From NCBI GenBank assembly GCA_963827605.1, contig CAWHBK010000001.1, positions 1,240,001-1,304,000 on the forward strand: DNA of 64,000 nucleotides, in the 5' to 3' direction. This stretch comes from DSYU01 sp963827605. Lineage in GTDB: Bacteria; Chloroflexota; Anaerolineae; Anaerolineales; Anaerolineaceae. Every line of letters begins with the position of its first letter. The stretch's first letter is position 1. The notes under the pieces are model-generated. The model was not told the DNA's origin. It did no database searches and saw only the letters and a list, made by a program, of their open reading frames with translations. Below are positions 16,302 to 27,445 of the stretch, piece after piece. The position numbers and the translations under genes are program-made.

Positions 16302-18057
16302 ATGGAAGAAAACCACATGACCGAAGAAAACAACCCGCGGGATATCCAATCTCCGGACGAGTCCCCGGTGAATACAGAAGGCCCGGCAGCCCCTGAAACG
16401 GTGCCCGGCACGGAACCTGCCGAAACGTTACCCGAATATACCATGGCCGATCTGCCCGCCCCGCTGCGGGCAGGCTTTGAACGAATGGGCTGGACTGAGC
16501 TGATGCAGGTCCAGGCGCGCGCCATCCCGTACATCCTCGCCCACCGCGATGTGATGATCCAATCCCGCACCGGCAGCGGCAAGACCGGCGCATACCTGGT
16601 GCCTGTTTTTCAGCGCATCAACCCCGAGCAGAACGCCACCCAGGCGCTGGTGCTCGCCCCCACCCGCGAGCTGGCCCAGCAGGTATTCCACGAAGCGGAA
16701 ATCCTGGGCAGCGCGATGAACGTTCGCAGCGTGGCTGTGTACGGCGGCACGGGGTATGGTCCCCAGCTAGACGCGTTCCGCCAGGGCGCGCACCTGGTGG
16801 TTGGCACCCCAGGGCGCATCCTCGATCACCTGCTGCGCCGCTCGCTGACGTTGGACAAGCTCAAGATCCTCATCTTCGATGAGGCAGACCGGATGCTCTC
16901 GATGGGCTTTTACCCGGATATGAAGCGCGTCCAGCGCTATCTGCCACGCACACCCGATCAACTCTTACATGTTCTCGGCCACCTTCCCGCCCCGCGTGCT
17001 GGCCCTGGCCAGTGAGTTCATGCGCCAGCCAGACTTTCTCAACCTGTCCAGCGACCACGTGCATGTGACCGAAACCGATCACGTGATCTACTCCGTCCGC
17101 CCGATGGACAAAGAGCGCAGCCTGATCCGCATTATTGAGGCGGAAAACCCGGCCTCGGCGCTCATTTTCTGCAACACCAAAGAACGCGTGCATTTTGTCG
17201 CGACCATTTTGCAGCGCTACGGTTACAACGCCGCCGAAATCAGCTCGGACCTGAGCCAAAACGCCCGTGAAGAGGTGATGGAGCAGATTCGCCTGGGTAC
17301 GCTGCGTTTCCTGGTCGCCACGGATGTGGCCTCGCGCGGCATTGATATCCCGGATCTATCGCACGTTATTCTCTACGAAGTGCCCGATGAACACGAGTTG
17401 TACATCCACCGCGCCGGGCGCACAGGGCGGGCCGGGGCCAGCGGAGTGGCTATCTCGCTGGTTAACCCATTAGAGCGCGCCGAGCTGCTGCGCATCGGCA
17501 AGCGCTTCACGATTAACTTTGAAGAGCGCCCCGTTCCTACAGAAGAGGATGTACAGGCGATTATTTCCCAGCGCACCACGGCGCTGCTCGAATTGCGCCT
17601 GCGCGAGCGCGACCGCCTGCTAACCGAGCGCATGCAGCGCTTTTTGCCCCTGCTTACCAATCTCGGCGAAGACGAAGAAGCCCTGGCAGGCGTGGCGATG
17701 CTGCTGGACGACTTCTACCACGAGACCTTCCACACTTCCCAAACACCGCAGCCCACCGGCCGTTCCTTCCAGGAGCCCGACCGCCCCGCACGCAGCAGCA
17801 GCCGCGAACCCGGAAGACCTGCCGGCGGCGGCGGTAGATCGTCCGGCGGCGGACGATCTGGCGGTGGAAGCCGCGGCAGCGGGCGTCCCGCCGGCCGGGC
17901 GCCGTCCGGAGAGCCGTCCAGCAGCCCGCCCTTTGAGTCTTCCCGCCCACCCGCCAGCGAAAACCAGCCTGGCGGCGAACGTCCCGCCGGTTCCCAGCGG
18001 CGGCGACGCCGCGGCGGGCGCGGGCGCGGCCCAGGCCCGTCCGGGTCTTCAACATAA
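16302..18057 (+). pseudogene. DEAD-box RNA helicase, frame-broken once
   Basis: An ATP-dependent RNA helicase. The N-terminal half has a Q-motif-like region, motif I SRTGSGKTGAY, motif Ia PTRELAQQ, GTPGRILDHL and the DEAD motif DEADRML. The reading frame breaks at about 16965. Removing one T (of CTCTTAC) restores motif III, MFSATFPPRVLALA. The second half has VATDVASRGIDIPDL and HRAGRTGRAG. The C-terminal 100 residues are Gly/Arg/Ser/Pro-rich (RGG-like), a likely RNA-binding tail. All helicase motifs are intact, so the break is probably a sequence error. Start ATG 16302 or 16317. A TATAAT at 16212-16217 may be its -10 box. Confidence 0.82.
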
Positions 18058-18143
18058 ATTTTTTTCACCCAGGTGACAGGGGTCGCACGCATGCGACTAC
18101 CATCGCACTTACGCGGTTATATTCCTTCTTCCGGAGTCCATCC

Positions 18144-19133
<990 letters not shown>

Positions 19134-19357
19134 AACATCAACCGTTTGGCGGCGGCCCCTCCAGTGCAGCCAGCCGGCGGATGAAAACCTCGAGCGACTG
19201 CGTTGATTTCTTTATCCCCATTCTTCGGATAAAGTCGAAGGAAGATCGCCGCAGCCGCGCTAACGGCTGCAACCTCATTCGTACATTTTTTCCTGATTGA
19301 CGGATTGAAACTACACGCGCAGCTGCGCTGCGAGTTCACTTTTTACGAAGGAGAGCA

Positions 19358-20396
19358 ATGATGGAATACCGTTTATTGGGCAACACCGGTGTAAAGGTAT
19401 CCAAGTTTTGCCTGGGTACCATGCTCTTTGGCGGCGAAGCGGACGAGGAAGCTTCCGCGGCCATCTACCAGCGCTGTCGCGACATTGGGATCAATTTTTA
19501 CGACTGCGCGGATGGCTACACCGGCGGGCGCGCCGAACAGATCCTGGGGAAATTGACTGCCGGGCACCGCGATGAACTGGTGCTGACCTCCAAAGTCTAC
19601 TTCCCCACTGGGGAGGATGTAAACGCCGGCGGGGCTCACCGCAAGCATATCCTGCGCTCAGATCGAGGGCAGCCTCAAGCGCCTGGGCACCGATTACCTG
19701 GATGTCTATTTTATTCACCACTTCGACGAAGTCACCCCGCTGGAAGAAACCCTGCGCGCGTTGGACGATCTGGTGCACCAGGGCAAGGTGCTGTACCTGG
19801 GCGCCAGCAACTTTGCGGCCTGGCAGGTGATGAAAGCGCTGGGCATCTCCGCCAAAGAAGGGCTGGCCCCGTTTGCCGTCCTGCAGCCGATGTACAACCT
19901 GGTCAAACGCCAGGCTGAAGTTGAAATCCTGCCCATGGCCGAAGCGGAGGGGCTGGGCGTCATTACCTACAGCCCGCTGGGGGGCGGGCTGCTGACCGGC
20001 AAATACGCCGGCGAGCAAAAACCGGATGTCGGGCGCCTGCTGGGGAATAAGGCCTACATCCGCCGCTACGGAGAGGAGTGGATGCGCGAGACAGCCGCCC
20101 ACTTTAGCGAATTCGCGCGCGAGCGGGGTTACGAACCGGCCAGCCTGGCGGTTGCCTGGGTCGCCGCTCACCCGGCGGTCACCGCGCCGATCATTGGCGC
20201 GCGCAGCTTGAAGCAGCTGGAAGGCTCGCTGAAGGCCCTGGAGATCGAAATGACCCCCGAACTGCGCGCCGAGATTTCCGCGATTTCCATCGAGCCCGCG
20301 CCTGCCACCGACCGCACGGATGAGCGCAGCCCCGATACCTCCTTCAAACTGCGCACAAAGAAAGGCAATTATGGAACGCAATCCGATCGCCATTGA
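19358..20396 (+). pseudogene. Aldo/keto reductase, frame-broken once
   Basis: An aldo/keto reductase of the Tas/YajO-like group. The first part has FYDCADGYTGGRAE (Asp, Tyr) and LTSKVYFPTG (Lys). At about 19660 the frame changes, and deleting one base gives SIEGSLKRLGTDYLDVYFIHHFDE with the catalytic His. The second part continues to the phosphate-binding PIIGARSLKQLEGSL. The 3' end overlaps the flavin reductase start (20371). AAGGAG precedes the ATG at 19358. The reading frame is intact apart from this site, so a sequence error is likely. Confidence 0.8.
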
Positions 20397-20898
20397 AAAC
20401 TTTGCCGTAAAGGCCTACCGCTTTTTTGAAATCGACTGGCTGCTGCTCAGCAGCGGCGATTTTCAAACCCAGCAGTACAACGCCATGACCATCAGCTGGG
20501 GCAGCCTGGGCGTCATGTGGGGGCGGCCGTTTATCCAGGTAGTTGTCCGCCCGCAGCGCTACACCTTTCAATTTATGGAGCGCTTCGAAACCTTCACAGT
20601 GTGCGCCTTCCCCAAGGAATATCACCCGGCGCTTTCGCTGCTAGGGGCAAAGTCCGGGCGCGAAGGAGACAAAATCGCCGAAGCCGGGCTGACGGTTATC
20701 CCCGCCAGCTGTGTGGCCGCGCCTGCCTATGCGGAAGCCGAGGTAGTGCTCGAGTGCCGCAAGATGTACTGGCAGAATATGGATCCTTCCCATTTCCTGG
20801 ATTCAACCATCGCCAGGATGTATGCGGAGAAAGATTATCATCGCATCTATTACGGCGAAATCCTCGCCGTACAGGGTACGGAACAATACAGCAAATAA
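20371..20898 (+). CDS. Flavin reductase-like FMN-binding protein
   Basis: A 175-residue protein of the flavin reductase/flavoredoxin split-barrel family. The pattern includes the N-terminal YNAMTISWGSLGVMWGRPF region, where FMN phosphate is held in relatives, and RPQRYTFQFME followed by FTVCAFP. It probably carries FMN for electron transfer or reduces free flavin with NAD(P)H. The start at 20371 is inside the end of the preceding aldo/keto reductase. It is co-directional with the nitroreductase 21 bases downstream, forming a small flavin-redox unit. Confidence 0.75.
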   Translation: MERNPIAIENFAVKAYRFFEIDWLLLSSGDFQTQQYNAMTISWGSLGVMWGRPFIQVVVRPQRYTFQFMERFETFTVCAFPKEYHPALSLLGAKSGREGDKIAEAGLTVIPASCVAAPAYAEAEVVLECRKMYWQNMDPSHFLDSTIARMYAEKDYHRIYYGEILAVQGTEQYSK

Positions 20899-20919
20899 CC
20901 ACCTAAGGAGGAAAGCATC

Positions 20920-21489
20920 ATGCTACATGAATTGGTACAGAAAAGCAGGACCGTGCGAAGGTTCTACCAGGATGCGCCGATCGATATGGAAACGCTGCGC
21001 GGGCTGGTTGATCTCGCCCGGCTGTCGCCATCCGGGTCCAACCTGCAGCCGCTTAAATACTATCTCTCTAACCAGGCGGAGAAGAACGCGCGCATCTTTC
21101 AACATCTGGCCTGGGCCGGTTATCTGAAGGATTGGCCCGGTCCTGAGGAAGGCGAGCGCCCCACGGCGTACATTATCATTCTGGGCGATTCGACGATCAG
21201 CAAAAGTTTTGGCTGCGATCACGGCATTGCCGTGCAGAGTATCATGCTGGGGGCCGCGGAAAAAGGACTGGGCGGCTGTATTATCGGCTCGGTGAAACGG
21301 TCCGAGCTGTCGGCGGCGCTGAATATCCCGCCGCAGTTTGAGATCTTATTGGTGCTGGCGTTGGGTAAACCCAAAGAAATCGTCCAGGTGGAGCCGATTG
21401 GATCAGACGGAAGCCTGAAATACTGGCGCGACGAGCAGCAGGTGCATCACGTGCCCAAGCGCGCGCTTGAGGACGTCATTTTAGAATGA
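20920..21489 (+). CDS. Nitroreductase-family FMN oxidoreductase
   Basis: A 189-residue NAD(P)H-FMN oxidoreductase. The N-terminal RTVRRFYQDAPI and ARLSPSGSNLQPLKYYL are the classic flavin-binding segments. GCDHGIAVQSIMLGAAEKGLG matches the helix lining the FMN site. It has a very good ribosome site (CTAAGGAGGAAAGC). The physiological substrate is not known; members reduce nitroaromatics, quinones or enones, or act as ligases or dehalogenases. It ends in a strong terminator shared with the convergent phosphodiesterase gene. Confidence 0.8.
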   Translation: MLHELVQKSRTVRRFYQDAPIDMETLRGLVDLARLSPSGSNLQPLKYYLSNQAEKNARIFQHLAWAGYLKDWPGPEEGERPTAYIIILGDSTISKSFGCDHGIAVQSIMLGAAEKGLGGCIIGSVKRSELSAALNIPPQFEILLVLALGKPKEIVQVEPIGSDGSLKYWRDEQQVHHVPKRALEDVILE

Positions 21490-21531
21490 ATGAAAAAAGC
21501 AGCGGTCTGCCCGCTGCTTTTTTCATTCATT
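21485..21531. terminator. Strong bidirectional terminator
   Basis: A 21-bp perfect stem (21485-21505 with 21511-21531) with a 5-base loop. It carries an A run on the left and a T run on the right, so it works in both orientations between the convergent nitroreductase and phosphodiesterase genes. Confidence 0.9.
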
Positions 21532-21532
21532 G

Positions 21533-22843
21533 TTATAGCACCACCGAGAAGAGCGGGATCAGCATCTCCGTGCGGCTGAGCCCGCCGTGGCGGCCCAAAA
21601 GCAAGTTATCCCGGCTGCCAAACCACCAGTAGGCCCCGTTCTGCGGGAAGACGATCCAATCGCCCACGCGGTTGGGCAGTTTCTCATAGACTCCGCGGTG
21701 ACCGAACAAGCCCGCCTGAATGGCCTGTTCCGCGGGGACGGCCGGGAACTGCCCTGGCCAGGTGGCTTCCAGATAGCCGAGGAAATCCTGCTCGCGGCCG
21801 GGGCGCAGGTAGACGTACGGCAAACGCGCCTCGCCGCTGGGAGTCATCACCAGGCAGTCCATCAGCTCGGGATGGTGGCGCAGTTCGAATGACGCGTCCG
21901 GCGGGGTATGGATGTGGCCGTGGTCGGCTGTGATCAGCAGCAGGGTATCCCCCCGGCCGGATTTTTTCTTCCGCGCGCGCATAAAATGGCCCAGCTGGCG
22001 GCTGAAACCGGCCAGTTCCAGCGCCACGCGCGGGTCGGCGGGGCCAAAGCGGTGCGAATGCTCGTCCAGGTCGCCCCAATAAATATAGGTATAGTTCCTT
22101 TCATCCGCACGGGTATCCAGCATCGCATCCAGGGTCACCCATAAATCGCTCAGGCTGCGATAGGCATAAATTTCCGTTCCGCGCAGCAGCATAGTCGACA
22201 GCCCCGAAAAGGCAATCGAACGGTGTTGGAAAGCATACGACTTGACCCCATTCCGGGCCAGAAAGGTACCCAGCACCGGCACGGGCAGGAAAGTCTCGGG
22301 GTCAAAACCGGTCTTGCGCAGGCTGTCTATATCGCCGGTAAAGCTGGCCGGGGTGTGGTAAATCATATTGGCAATCAGGCTGTACTCCTTCAGCCACACC
22401 TCATACCCCACCACGCCGTGTTCAGCGGGCGTCGACCCGCTCCATAGGGAGGTCAACGCCGCAGTGGTTGTGCTTGGGACGATGCTGGTCAGGGGCGCCA
22501 GCGTGCCTTCGGCGGCCATCTCGCCCCATACAGCCAGGTCAGGCTCCTGCTGCGCCTGGCGGATTGCCCCTTCGAGGGTATTCAGTCCCATCCCATCCAC
22601 CACCAGCAGGATCACCTGCCGGTAATCTTGTTGGTACAGATCCAGAATATCGGCCGCGAGCGTTTGTCCAAACGCTGGCGCCCCCAGCCAGCGGCAGATA
22701 CTGCCGGGGATATTCACCAGGGAATAGCCATCGTAAAATGGGTATACCGCATCTGGACCAGCATTCAAATCCCCCAGACGATGCGCTTCCAACCGTGGAA
22801 GCAGAACAGGCACCAGGTTTTGCATCCGTTGTAACTCCCGCAT
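21533..22843 (-). CDS. Alkaline phosphatase-superfamily phosphodiesterase
   Basis: A 436-residue protein of the type I phosphodiesterase/nucleotide pyrophosphatase (AP) superfamily. Metal and nucleophile positions are visible: VDGMG (Asp), then SIVPSTTTAALTSLWSG with the Thr nucleophile, WGDLDEHSHRFGP (Asp and His) and ITADHGHIHTP (Asp, His). There is no signal peptide, so it is predicted cytoplasmic. The substrate may be a nucleotide, phospholipid head group or phosphonate; the sequence does not tell. It is single and divergent from the PHP gene. Confidence 0.8.
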   Translation of the reverse strand: MRELQRMQNLVPVLLPRLEAHRLGDLNAGPDAVYPFYDGYSLVNIPGSICRWLGAPAFGQTLAADILDLYQQDYRQVILLVVDGMGLNTLEGAIRQAQQEPDLAVWGEMAAEGTLAPLTSIVPSTTTAALTSLWSGSTPAEHGVVGYEVWLKEYSLIANMIYHTPASFTGDIDSLRKTGFDPETFLPVPVLGTFLARNGVKSYAFQHRSIAFSGLSTMLLRGTEIYAYRSLSDLWVTLDAMLDTRADERNYTYIYWGDLDEHSHRFGPADPRVALELAGFSRQLGHFMRARKKKSGRGDTLLLITADHGHIHTPPDASFELRHHPELMDCLVMTPSGEARLPYVYLRPGREQDFLGYLEATWPGQFPAVPAEQAIQAGLFGHRGVYEKLPNRVGDWIVFPQNGAYWWFGSRDNLLLGRHGGLSRTEMLIPLFSVVL

Positions 22844-22858
22844 ACTGCTATTTTATGT

Positions 22859-22886
22859 ATCTTACTATAGTTTACAGATATGTAAA
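22859..22886 (-). promoter_or_regulatory. Putative promoter of the phosphodiesterase gene
   Basis: Read on the minus strand, TTTACA (22881-22886) and TAAGAT (22859-22864) are 16 bases apart and lie just upstream of the ATG at 22843. If used, the leader would be only about 8-10 bases. Confidence 0.4.
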
Positions 22887-22999
22887 AACCGTCTGAATGC
22901 GCTCTTTTTCATAAAATTTGCAGTATTATCTAACCAGCTTATAACTTTACTGTTGGTATTAAATAATTTTCCGCTTAATCGTAGGGATTAACCGCAGGC

Positions 23000-23752
23000 A
23001 TGGGAAAAGCAGACCTTCACATCCACACATCTTATAGTTACGACAGTTCTTGCAGCGTTCCGGCCGTTTTGAAATGGACGGCCGATTTTACCGATTTAGA
23101 CGTAATCGCTATCACCGACCACGATGCCTTCGGCGGTTCGTTAGAGGCTGTTCAGCTGGCGCCAAAGTTTGGCGTCCAGGTGGTTCCCGGCTGCGAGATT
23201 GCCACCCGGGATGGACACCTGCTGGCGCTGTATATCGAGCGCCCGATTCCGCCTGGGCTGTCCTTGCTCGAAACCGTTTTGCGCATTGGCGACCAGGGCG
23301 GACTATGCGTCGCGGCCCACCCGGCCGGGTTCATGGCCCACGGGGTGAATGGCAGAGTCGTTCGCGCCGCGCTGCAGGATGCCGACGCGCGCCAGGTGCT
23401 GGTTGGCATCGAAACCTGGAACACGGGGGTCTTTTACCAGGGTTCGAACCACACCGCGCAGCGCATCCACGCCGAAGTCGGGCTGGCCTCAGTTGGCAGC
23501 AGTGATTCGCACGTTGTCTGGACGGTGGGTTTTGGTTACACGGAATTTAACGGCCACACTGCCCAGGATTTGCGCCACAGCCTGCAGGCGCATGAAACGA
23601 CAGCGCACCGCCTGTTGGCCCACCGCGGCCCAGATTACTGGCCCAGGCACGTTTTTTCCCGGCTGCTGCGCAAAATGGGCTGGGTAACCTGGACGCCTGA
23701 AGCAGACGCCAACTTCAGACTGCGCCGCCTGGCTGACGTTCAGCTCGGGTAA
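23000..23752 (+). CDS. PHP-domain metal-dependent phosphoesterase
   Basis: A 250-residue stand-alone PHP protein. It has all four PHP motifs: DLHIHTSYSYDSS, AITDHDAFGG, PGCEIATRDGHLLALYI and the late HPAG and SSDSH. These give His, Asp and Glu ligands for a trinuclear metal site. Relatives hydrolyse 3',5'-nucleoside bisphosphate, 5'-phosphorylated oligonucleotides or histidinol phosphate. The short length without the HisK family C-terminus fits the YciV/RnaseAM-like group, but I do not assign the substrate. Confidence 0.8.
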   Translation: MGKADLHIHTSYSYDSSCSVPAVLKWTADFTDLDVIAITDHDAFGGSLEAVQLAPKFGVQVVPGCEIATRDGHLLALYIERPIPPGLSLLETVLRIGDQGGLCVAAHPAGFMAHGVNGRVVRAALQDADARQVLVGIETWNTGVFYQGSNHTAQRIHAEVGLASVGSSDSHVVWTVGFGYTEFNGHTAQDLRHSLQAHETTAHRLLAHRGPDYWPRHVFSRLLRKMGWVTWTPEADANFRLRRLADVQLG

Positions 23753-23926
23753 CCCGGACTGGGAGTAAGTATATCGGCTTATGCTTTAAATCATGCCAGC
23801 CTTCGGATCGCATATTCCCCCCTTTCTATAGACCCCATTCTTTACATTTCCAGTATACATCTTTCTTGTTCCAGTTCAAGGCTACCTGGATGTATAATCA
23901 TTAAAACAGTCCGTAGGGAGCAGACC

Positions 23927-24760
23927 ATGGCAATCGACCTGGACGAATTCCGTGTGAAACCTGGGTCCAAAGTACACCTGGGGGAAATCAACCCATCCGA
24001 TACCGGAAAATTCGATGGCGACAAAAAAAAGGCCTATGACGTGCTGGCGGGGCTGACCATTGAGATGGCGGATCTGCAAGAACGCTTGTATGCGGAGCAT
24101 AAACATGCCATCCTGATCGTATTGCAAGGGATGGATACATCCGGGAAAGATGGCACCATTGAGCACGTATTTGAAGGTGTTAACCCGCAAGGGGTTAGCG
24201 TTGCCAGTTTTAAGGCTCCGACCGCCGAAGAGTTGAGCCATGATTTTCTGTGGCGGATCCATAAACGGACACCGGGCAAAGGGGAAATTACCATTTTTAA
24301 CCGCAGCCAGTACGAGGATGTACTGATCGTGCGCGTACACGAGATTGTGCCCGAAAAAGTGTGGCGCAAGCGCTATGATGACATCAATAACTTCGAGAAA
24401 AGCCTGACCTCTGAAGGCACCACAATCCTCAAATTTTTCCTGCATATCAGCAAGGAAGAACAAAAACAACGCTTTCTCGACCGCCTGGCAAAGCCCTCCA
24501 AACACTGGAAATTCAACCCGGCCGACCTGAAAGAACGCGATCTCTGGAATGATTATCAGAAAGCATATGAGGACGCCATTGCGGAAACCAGCACGAAGTA
24601 CGCACCCTGGTATATTGTTCCAGCCGACCGTAAATGGTTTCGTAACCTGATGATCGCCACGATCCTTGTTCAGACGCTAAAGGATCTCGACCCAAAACCG
24701 GTTTCGATTATCGCTGAAAAGGATGTCGCGGCATACCAGAAGGAACTGGAAAAAGCGTAA
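23927..24760 (+). CDS. Polyphosphate kinase 2 family protein
   Basis: A 277-residue polyphosphate:nucleotide phosphotransferase of the PPK2 fold. The Walker A is QGMDTSGKDGTI, the lid-region sequence is WRIHKRTPGKGEI, and the Walker B-like FNRSQYEDVLIVRVH is characteristic of the subgroup that phosphorylates nucleotides with polyphosphate. The C-terminal APWYIVPADRKWFRN is also conserved. It makes NDP or NTP from polyphosphate in the cytoplasm, or the reverse. A TATAAT at 23893-23898 lies just upstream of the ATG. It is monocistronic, ending in a strong terminator. Confidence 0.88.
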   Translation: MAIDLDEFRVKPGSKVHLGEINPSDTGKFDGDKKKAYDVLAGLTIEMADLQERLYAEHKHAILIVLQGMDTSGKDGTIEHVFEGVNPQGVSVASFKAPTAEELSHDFLWRIHKRTPGKGEITIFNRSQYEDVLIVRVHEIVPEKVWRKRYDDINNFEKSLTSEGTTILKFFLHISKEEQKQRFLDRLAKPSKHWKFNPADLKERDLWNDYQKAYEDAIAETSTKYAPWYIVPADRKWFRNLMIATILVQTLKDLDPKPVSIIAEKDVAAYQKELEKA

Positions 24761-24782
24761 TTAGCCACGGATAAAGCAGATT

Positions 24783-24821
24783 AAATTGGTTTTGTCGCAT
24801 TTAATGCGACAAAACCAATTT
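24783..24821 (+). terminator. 18-bp perfect terminator hairpin after PPK2
   Basis: 24783-24800 and 24804-24821 are exact reverse complements with a 3-base loop, followed by TTGTTAATTT. Confidence 0.85.
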
Positions 24822-25147
24822 TTGTTAATTTAAATAGGAGAAGCGAGGGATTCTCCTACTAAACGATAGGGAGAAGTATATCTTGCTCGTAATAACGCTT
24901 CAACCTATATTTGGTTTAGCCTGGCGTAAAACCGTCTTTCAATGGAAGGGAATTATCAGAAGCACCTTCCCTCGAAGCGCATTCCGGGAGCATTTTATCT
25001 ACCTGGATTTGCAAACGGTTTTCCGTACTGCGCACCGCTATTACGCGCCGCTTTTGCGCACCGCTGCTGGGGGCCAGGTAGCAAAACGGGTACCAAAAAA
25101 CAAACAAAGGCAAGTCAGGAAGCGTAGAAAGGAGCAACCCGAACTTT
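24822..25147. other. Non-coding interval upstream of the glycan cluster
   Basis: About 325 bases with no gene I accept. It holds an 8-bp hairpin (24835-24842 with 24851-24858) and two copies of the 10-mer GCGCACCGCT (near 25030 and 25057). It is likely to carry the promoter and leader of the downstream glycosyltransferase operon. An open frame here (24883-25179) has no family-like features and overlaps the next start. Confidence 0.45.
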
Positions 25148-26204
25148 ATGGGGCACTTGTTTTCAAATGCACCTCATAATATTGTCATTCTGCGAGCATT
25201 GCAGTTAGGCGACCTGCTCTGCACCGTACCCGCGTTTCGAGCGCTGCGAGCTGCCTTTCCCAAAGCGCGCATCACATTGCTCGGGCTGCCCTGGGCGGAA
25301 ACCTTTGTCCAGCGCTTTTCCCACTACCTGGATGATTTTATCGAATTTCCTGGCTGGCCGGGTCTGCCGGAGCGCGATCCGCTAATCAACCGCATTCCGG
25401 CGTTTTTGCACAATCTGCAAGCGCGCCGCTTTGACCTGGCAATCCAAATGCAGGGGTCCGGGCTGATTACCAATTCACTGGTGCCCCTGTTTGGCGCCCG
25501 GCAGACAGCAGGTTTTACCCTCCCCGGCCAGTACCGGCCGGATGAAACCCTGTTCTGCCTATACCCTGAAAATGGACCCGAGATCCACATCTTCCTGCGG
25601 CTGATGGAATTCCTGGGCATTCCCAGCCAGGGCGATCACCTGGAATTTCCCCTCACCACGCAAGACTGGCTCTCTTATGAAATTTTCCGCTCGGCCAACC
25701 GGCTGCAACCCGGCCGCTACATCTGCCTGCATCCCGGGGCGCGGTTCAACGGGCGCCGCCTGCCGGCGGAGATATTCGCGGCCGCCGGGGATGCGCTGGC
25801 CGAAATGGGCTACCGCATTGTCGTAACCGGCACAGCCGCGGAACGCGAGTCTGACCGGTGCGGTGACCCGGCAAATGCATTCCCCTGCCCTGGACGCCGC
25901 CGGCCAGACGGACCTGGGCACATTGGCGCTGCTCCTGGCCAATGCTCGCCTGTTATTCAGCAATGACACGGGCGTATCCCACGTCGCGGCCGCCTTCCAA
26001 ACCCCGAGCGTGATTCTATTCACAGCCTCAGACCCGAACCGCTGGCGCCCGCTCGACCATCACCTGCACCGCATCATTGAAAATGCCGCGGAAGCAACCT
26101 CGAATGCGGTTATCGAGCAGGTAAAACGCCTTTTGGCGGAAGTGGCATTCCAGCCAGGCGAGGAACGCGCCCTCGCGCACACGCGCGTGCCGATGCACAC
26201 GTAA
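25148..26204 (+). pseudogene. GT9 glycosyltransferase (heptosyltransferase-like), frame-broken once
   Basis: A family 9 glycosyltransferase, the ADP-heptose:LPS heptosyltransferase fold. The N-terminus has NIVILRALQLGDLLCTVPAF and the C-terminal Rossmann half has NARLLFSNDTGVSHVAAAF, the motif that contacts the ADP-sugar. The frame breaks near 25848; deleting one T of GAGTCTGACC joins VVTGTAAERE to LTGAVTRQM. Both halves are conserved, so the gene is likely intact in the cell. It is the first gene of the glycan cluster. Confidence 0.8.
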
Positions 26205-26216
26205 GCCAACGTACAC

Positions 26217-26273
26217 GCAAGTGCCGTGGCACATGCGCGTGCGGTTGGCACATCCATATGCCACGGCACTTGC
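26217..26273. terminator. 15-bp inverted repeat between two GT9 genes
   Basis: 26217-26231 and 26259-26273 are exact reverse complements; the arms continue inward with one mismatch. Several CACG/CGTG words flank it. It is possibly an attenuator or terminator inside the operon. Confidence 0.45.
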
Positions 26274-26285
26274 AGGCAGGTACCT

Positions 26286-27443
26286 ATGCAGACAAGCTCG
26301 TTCGAACACCTGACGAATATTCTCGCCATCCGCCTGGATAATATCGGCGACGTGGTCATGACCAGCCCAGCGCTGCGCGCGCTGCGCCGGGCATACCCGG
26401 GCGCACGGATTAGCCTCATGGCCTCGCCTGCCGGAAGCCAGGTGGCTCCCCTGCTGCCCTGGGTGGACCGCACGATCACCTGGGAGGCCGTATGGCAGGA
26501 TATTGCAAAAAAAAGCCTGCCTGCACCCCAGAAAGAATATTCTCTGATCGAGTTGCTCAAAAAGCAGCGCTTCGATGCAGCCTTTATTTTCACCAGTTTC
26601 TCCCAATCCCCGTACCCACCCGCGTATGCCTGCACTCTGGCCGGCATCCCGGTGCGCGTCGGGCAGTCACGAGAATTTGGCGGAGGGCTGTTGAGCCATT
26701 GGGTAAAGCCGCCGGCTGACCACCAGTATCAGGCGGACCGGAACCTGCACCTGCTTCGCGAAGTCGGTATTCCCGTCGAATCGAATGCCATGGAACTGCA
26801 CGTCTCTGCCGCTGACCAGCACAGCGCGTCCGCGCTTTTAGCCAGCGCCGGTATTGGCCCGGAGCAGCCTTTTGTAGTTCTGGCTCCTGGCGCCAGCGCT
26901 TCCGCCCGCCGTTACGATGAAACCCGCTTCGCGGAAGTATCCCGCCGGCTGGTGAGTGAAACCCACCTTCCCGTGGTTCTGGTAGGCAGCCAGCGTGAAA
27001 TTGGCGCATTCCCCGCGCTGGAAGCCCTGGCCGAGCAACCTGATGTAGTTCAGCCGAACCGGTTAATTTCGCTGCTCGGCAAGACCAGCCTGCCTGAGAT
27101 GGCCGGCATCATCCAGCGCTCCAGGCTGTTAATTGGCAATAATTCCGGCGCAATGCACATCGCGTCTGCTCTCGATCGTCCAATGGTCATCCTTTATTCT
27201 GGGACGGAATTGTTGGAGCAGTTTGCTCCGCCGGATGGAAAGGCGCGCTTTCTCAACCGGCCCACCCACTGCACGCCCTGCCACGGCTTCCAATGCCCTT
27301 ACCACCTGGAATGCCTGGAGGTGCCCGCGGACGAAGTCTTTTCCGCCGCAATGGACTTAATCCGGCAGGATTTTTCTGCCATGCAGGATCTTTCTGCTAC
27401 AACCACCGCAGTCCAAACCATCGACGAACCGATTAAGAGGTAA
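26286..27443 (+). CDS. GT9 glycosyltransferase, heptosyltransferase-like
   Basis: A 385-residue glycosyltransferase family 9 protein. The N-terminal LAIRLDNIGDVVMTSPALRAL is the hallmark acceptor-domain strand, and RSRLLIGNNSGAMHIASALDRP is the ADP-sugar site. The Cys-rich C-terminus HCTPCHGFQCPYHLECL is a feature of one GT9 subgroup and could bind metal or form disulfides. The start at 26286 begins the family-like sequence; the upstream in-frame ATG at 26226 would translate the inverted repeat. It overlaps no gene and is followed at once by the next glycosyltransferase. Confidence 0.82.
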   Translation: MQTSSFEHLTNILAIRLDNIGDVVMTSPALRALRRAYPGARISLMASPAGSQVAPLLPWVDRTITWEAVWQDIAKKSLPAPQKEYSLIELLKKQRFDAAFIFTSFSQSPYPPAYACTLAGIPVRVGQSREFGGGLLSHWVKPPADHQYQADRNLHLLREVGIPVESNAMELHVSAADQHSASALLASAGIGPEQPFVVLAPGASASARRYDETRFAEVSRRLVSETHLPVVLVGSQREIGAFPALEALAEQPDVVQPNRLISLLGKTSLPEMAGIIQRSRLLIGNNSGAMHIASALDRPMVILYSGTELLEQFAPPDGKARFLNRPTHCTPCHGFQCPYHLECLEVPADEVFSAAMDLIRQDFSAMQDLSATTTAVQTIDEPIKR

Positions 27444-27445
27444 GC

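Noticed and set aside
24883..25179. 99-codon open frame before the first GT9 gene
   Set aside because: No family-like sequence, no good ribosome site, and it overlaps the GT9 start.
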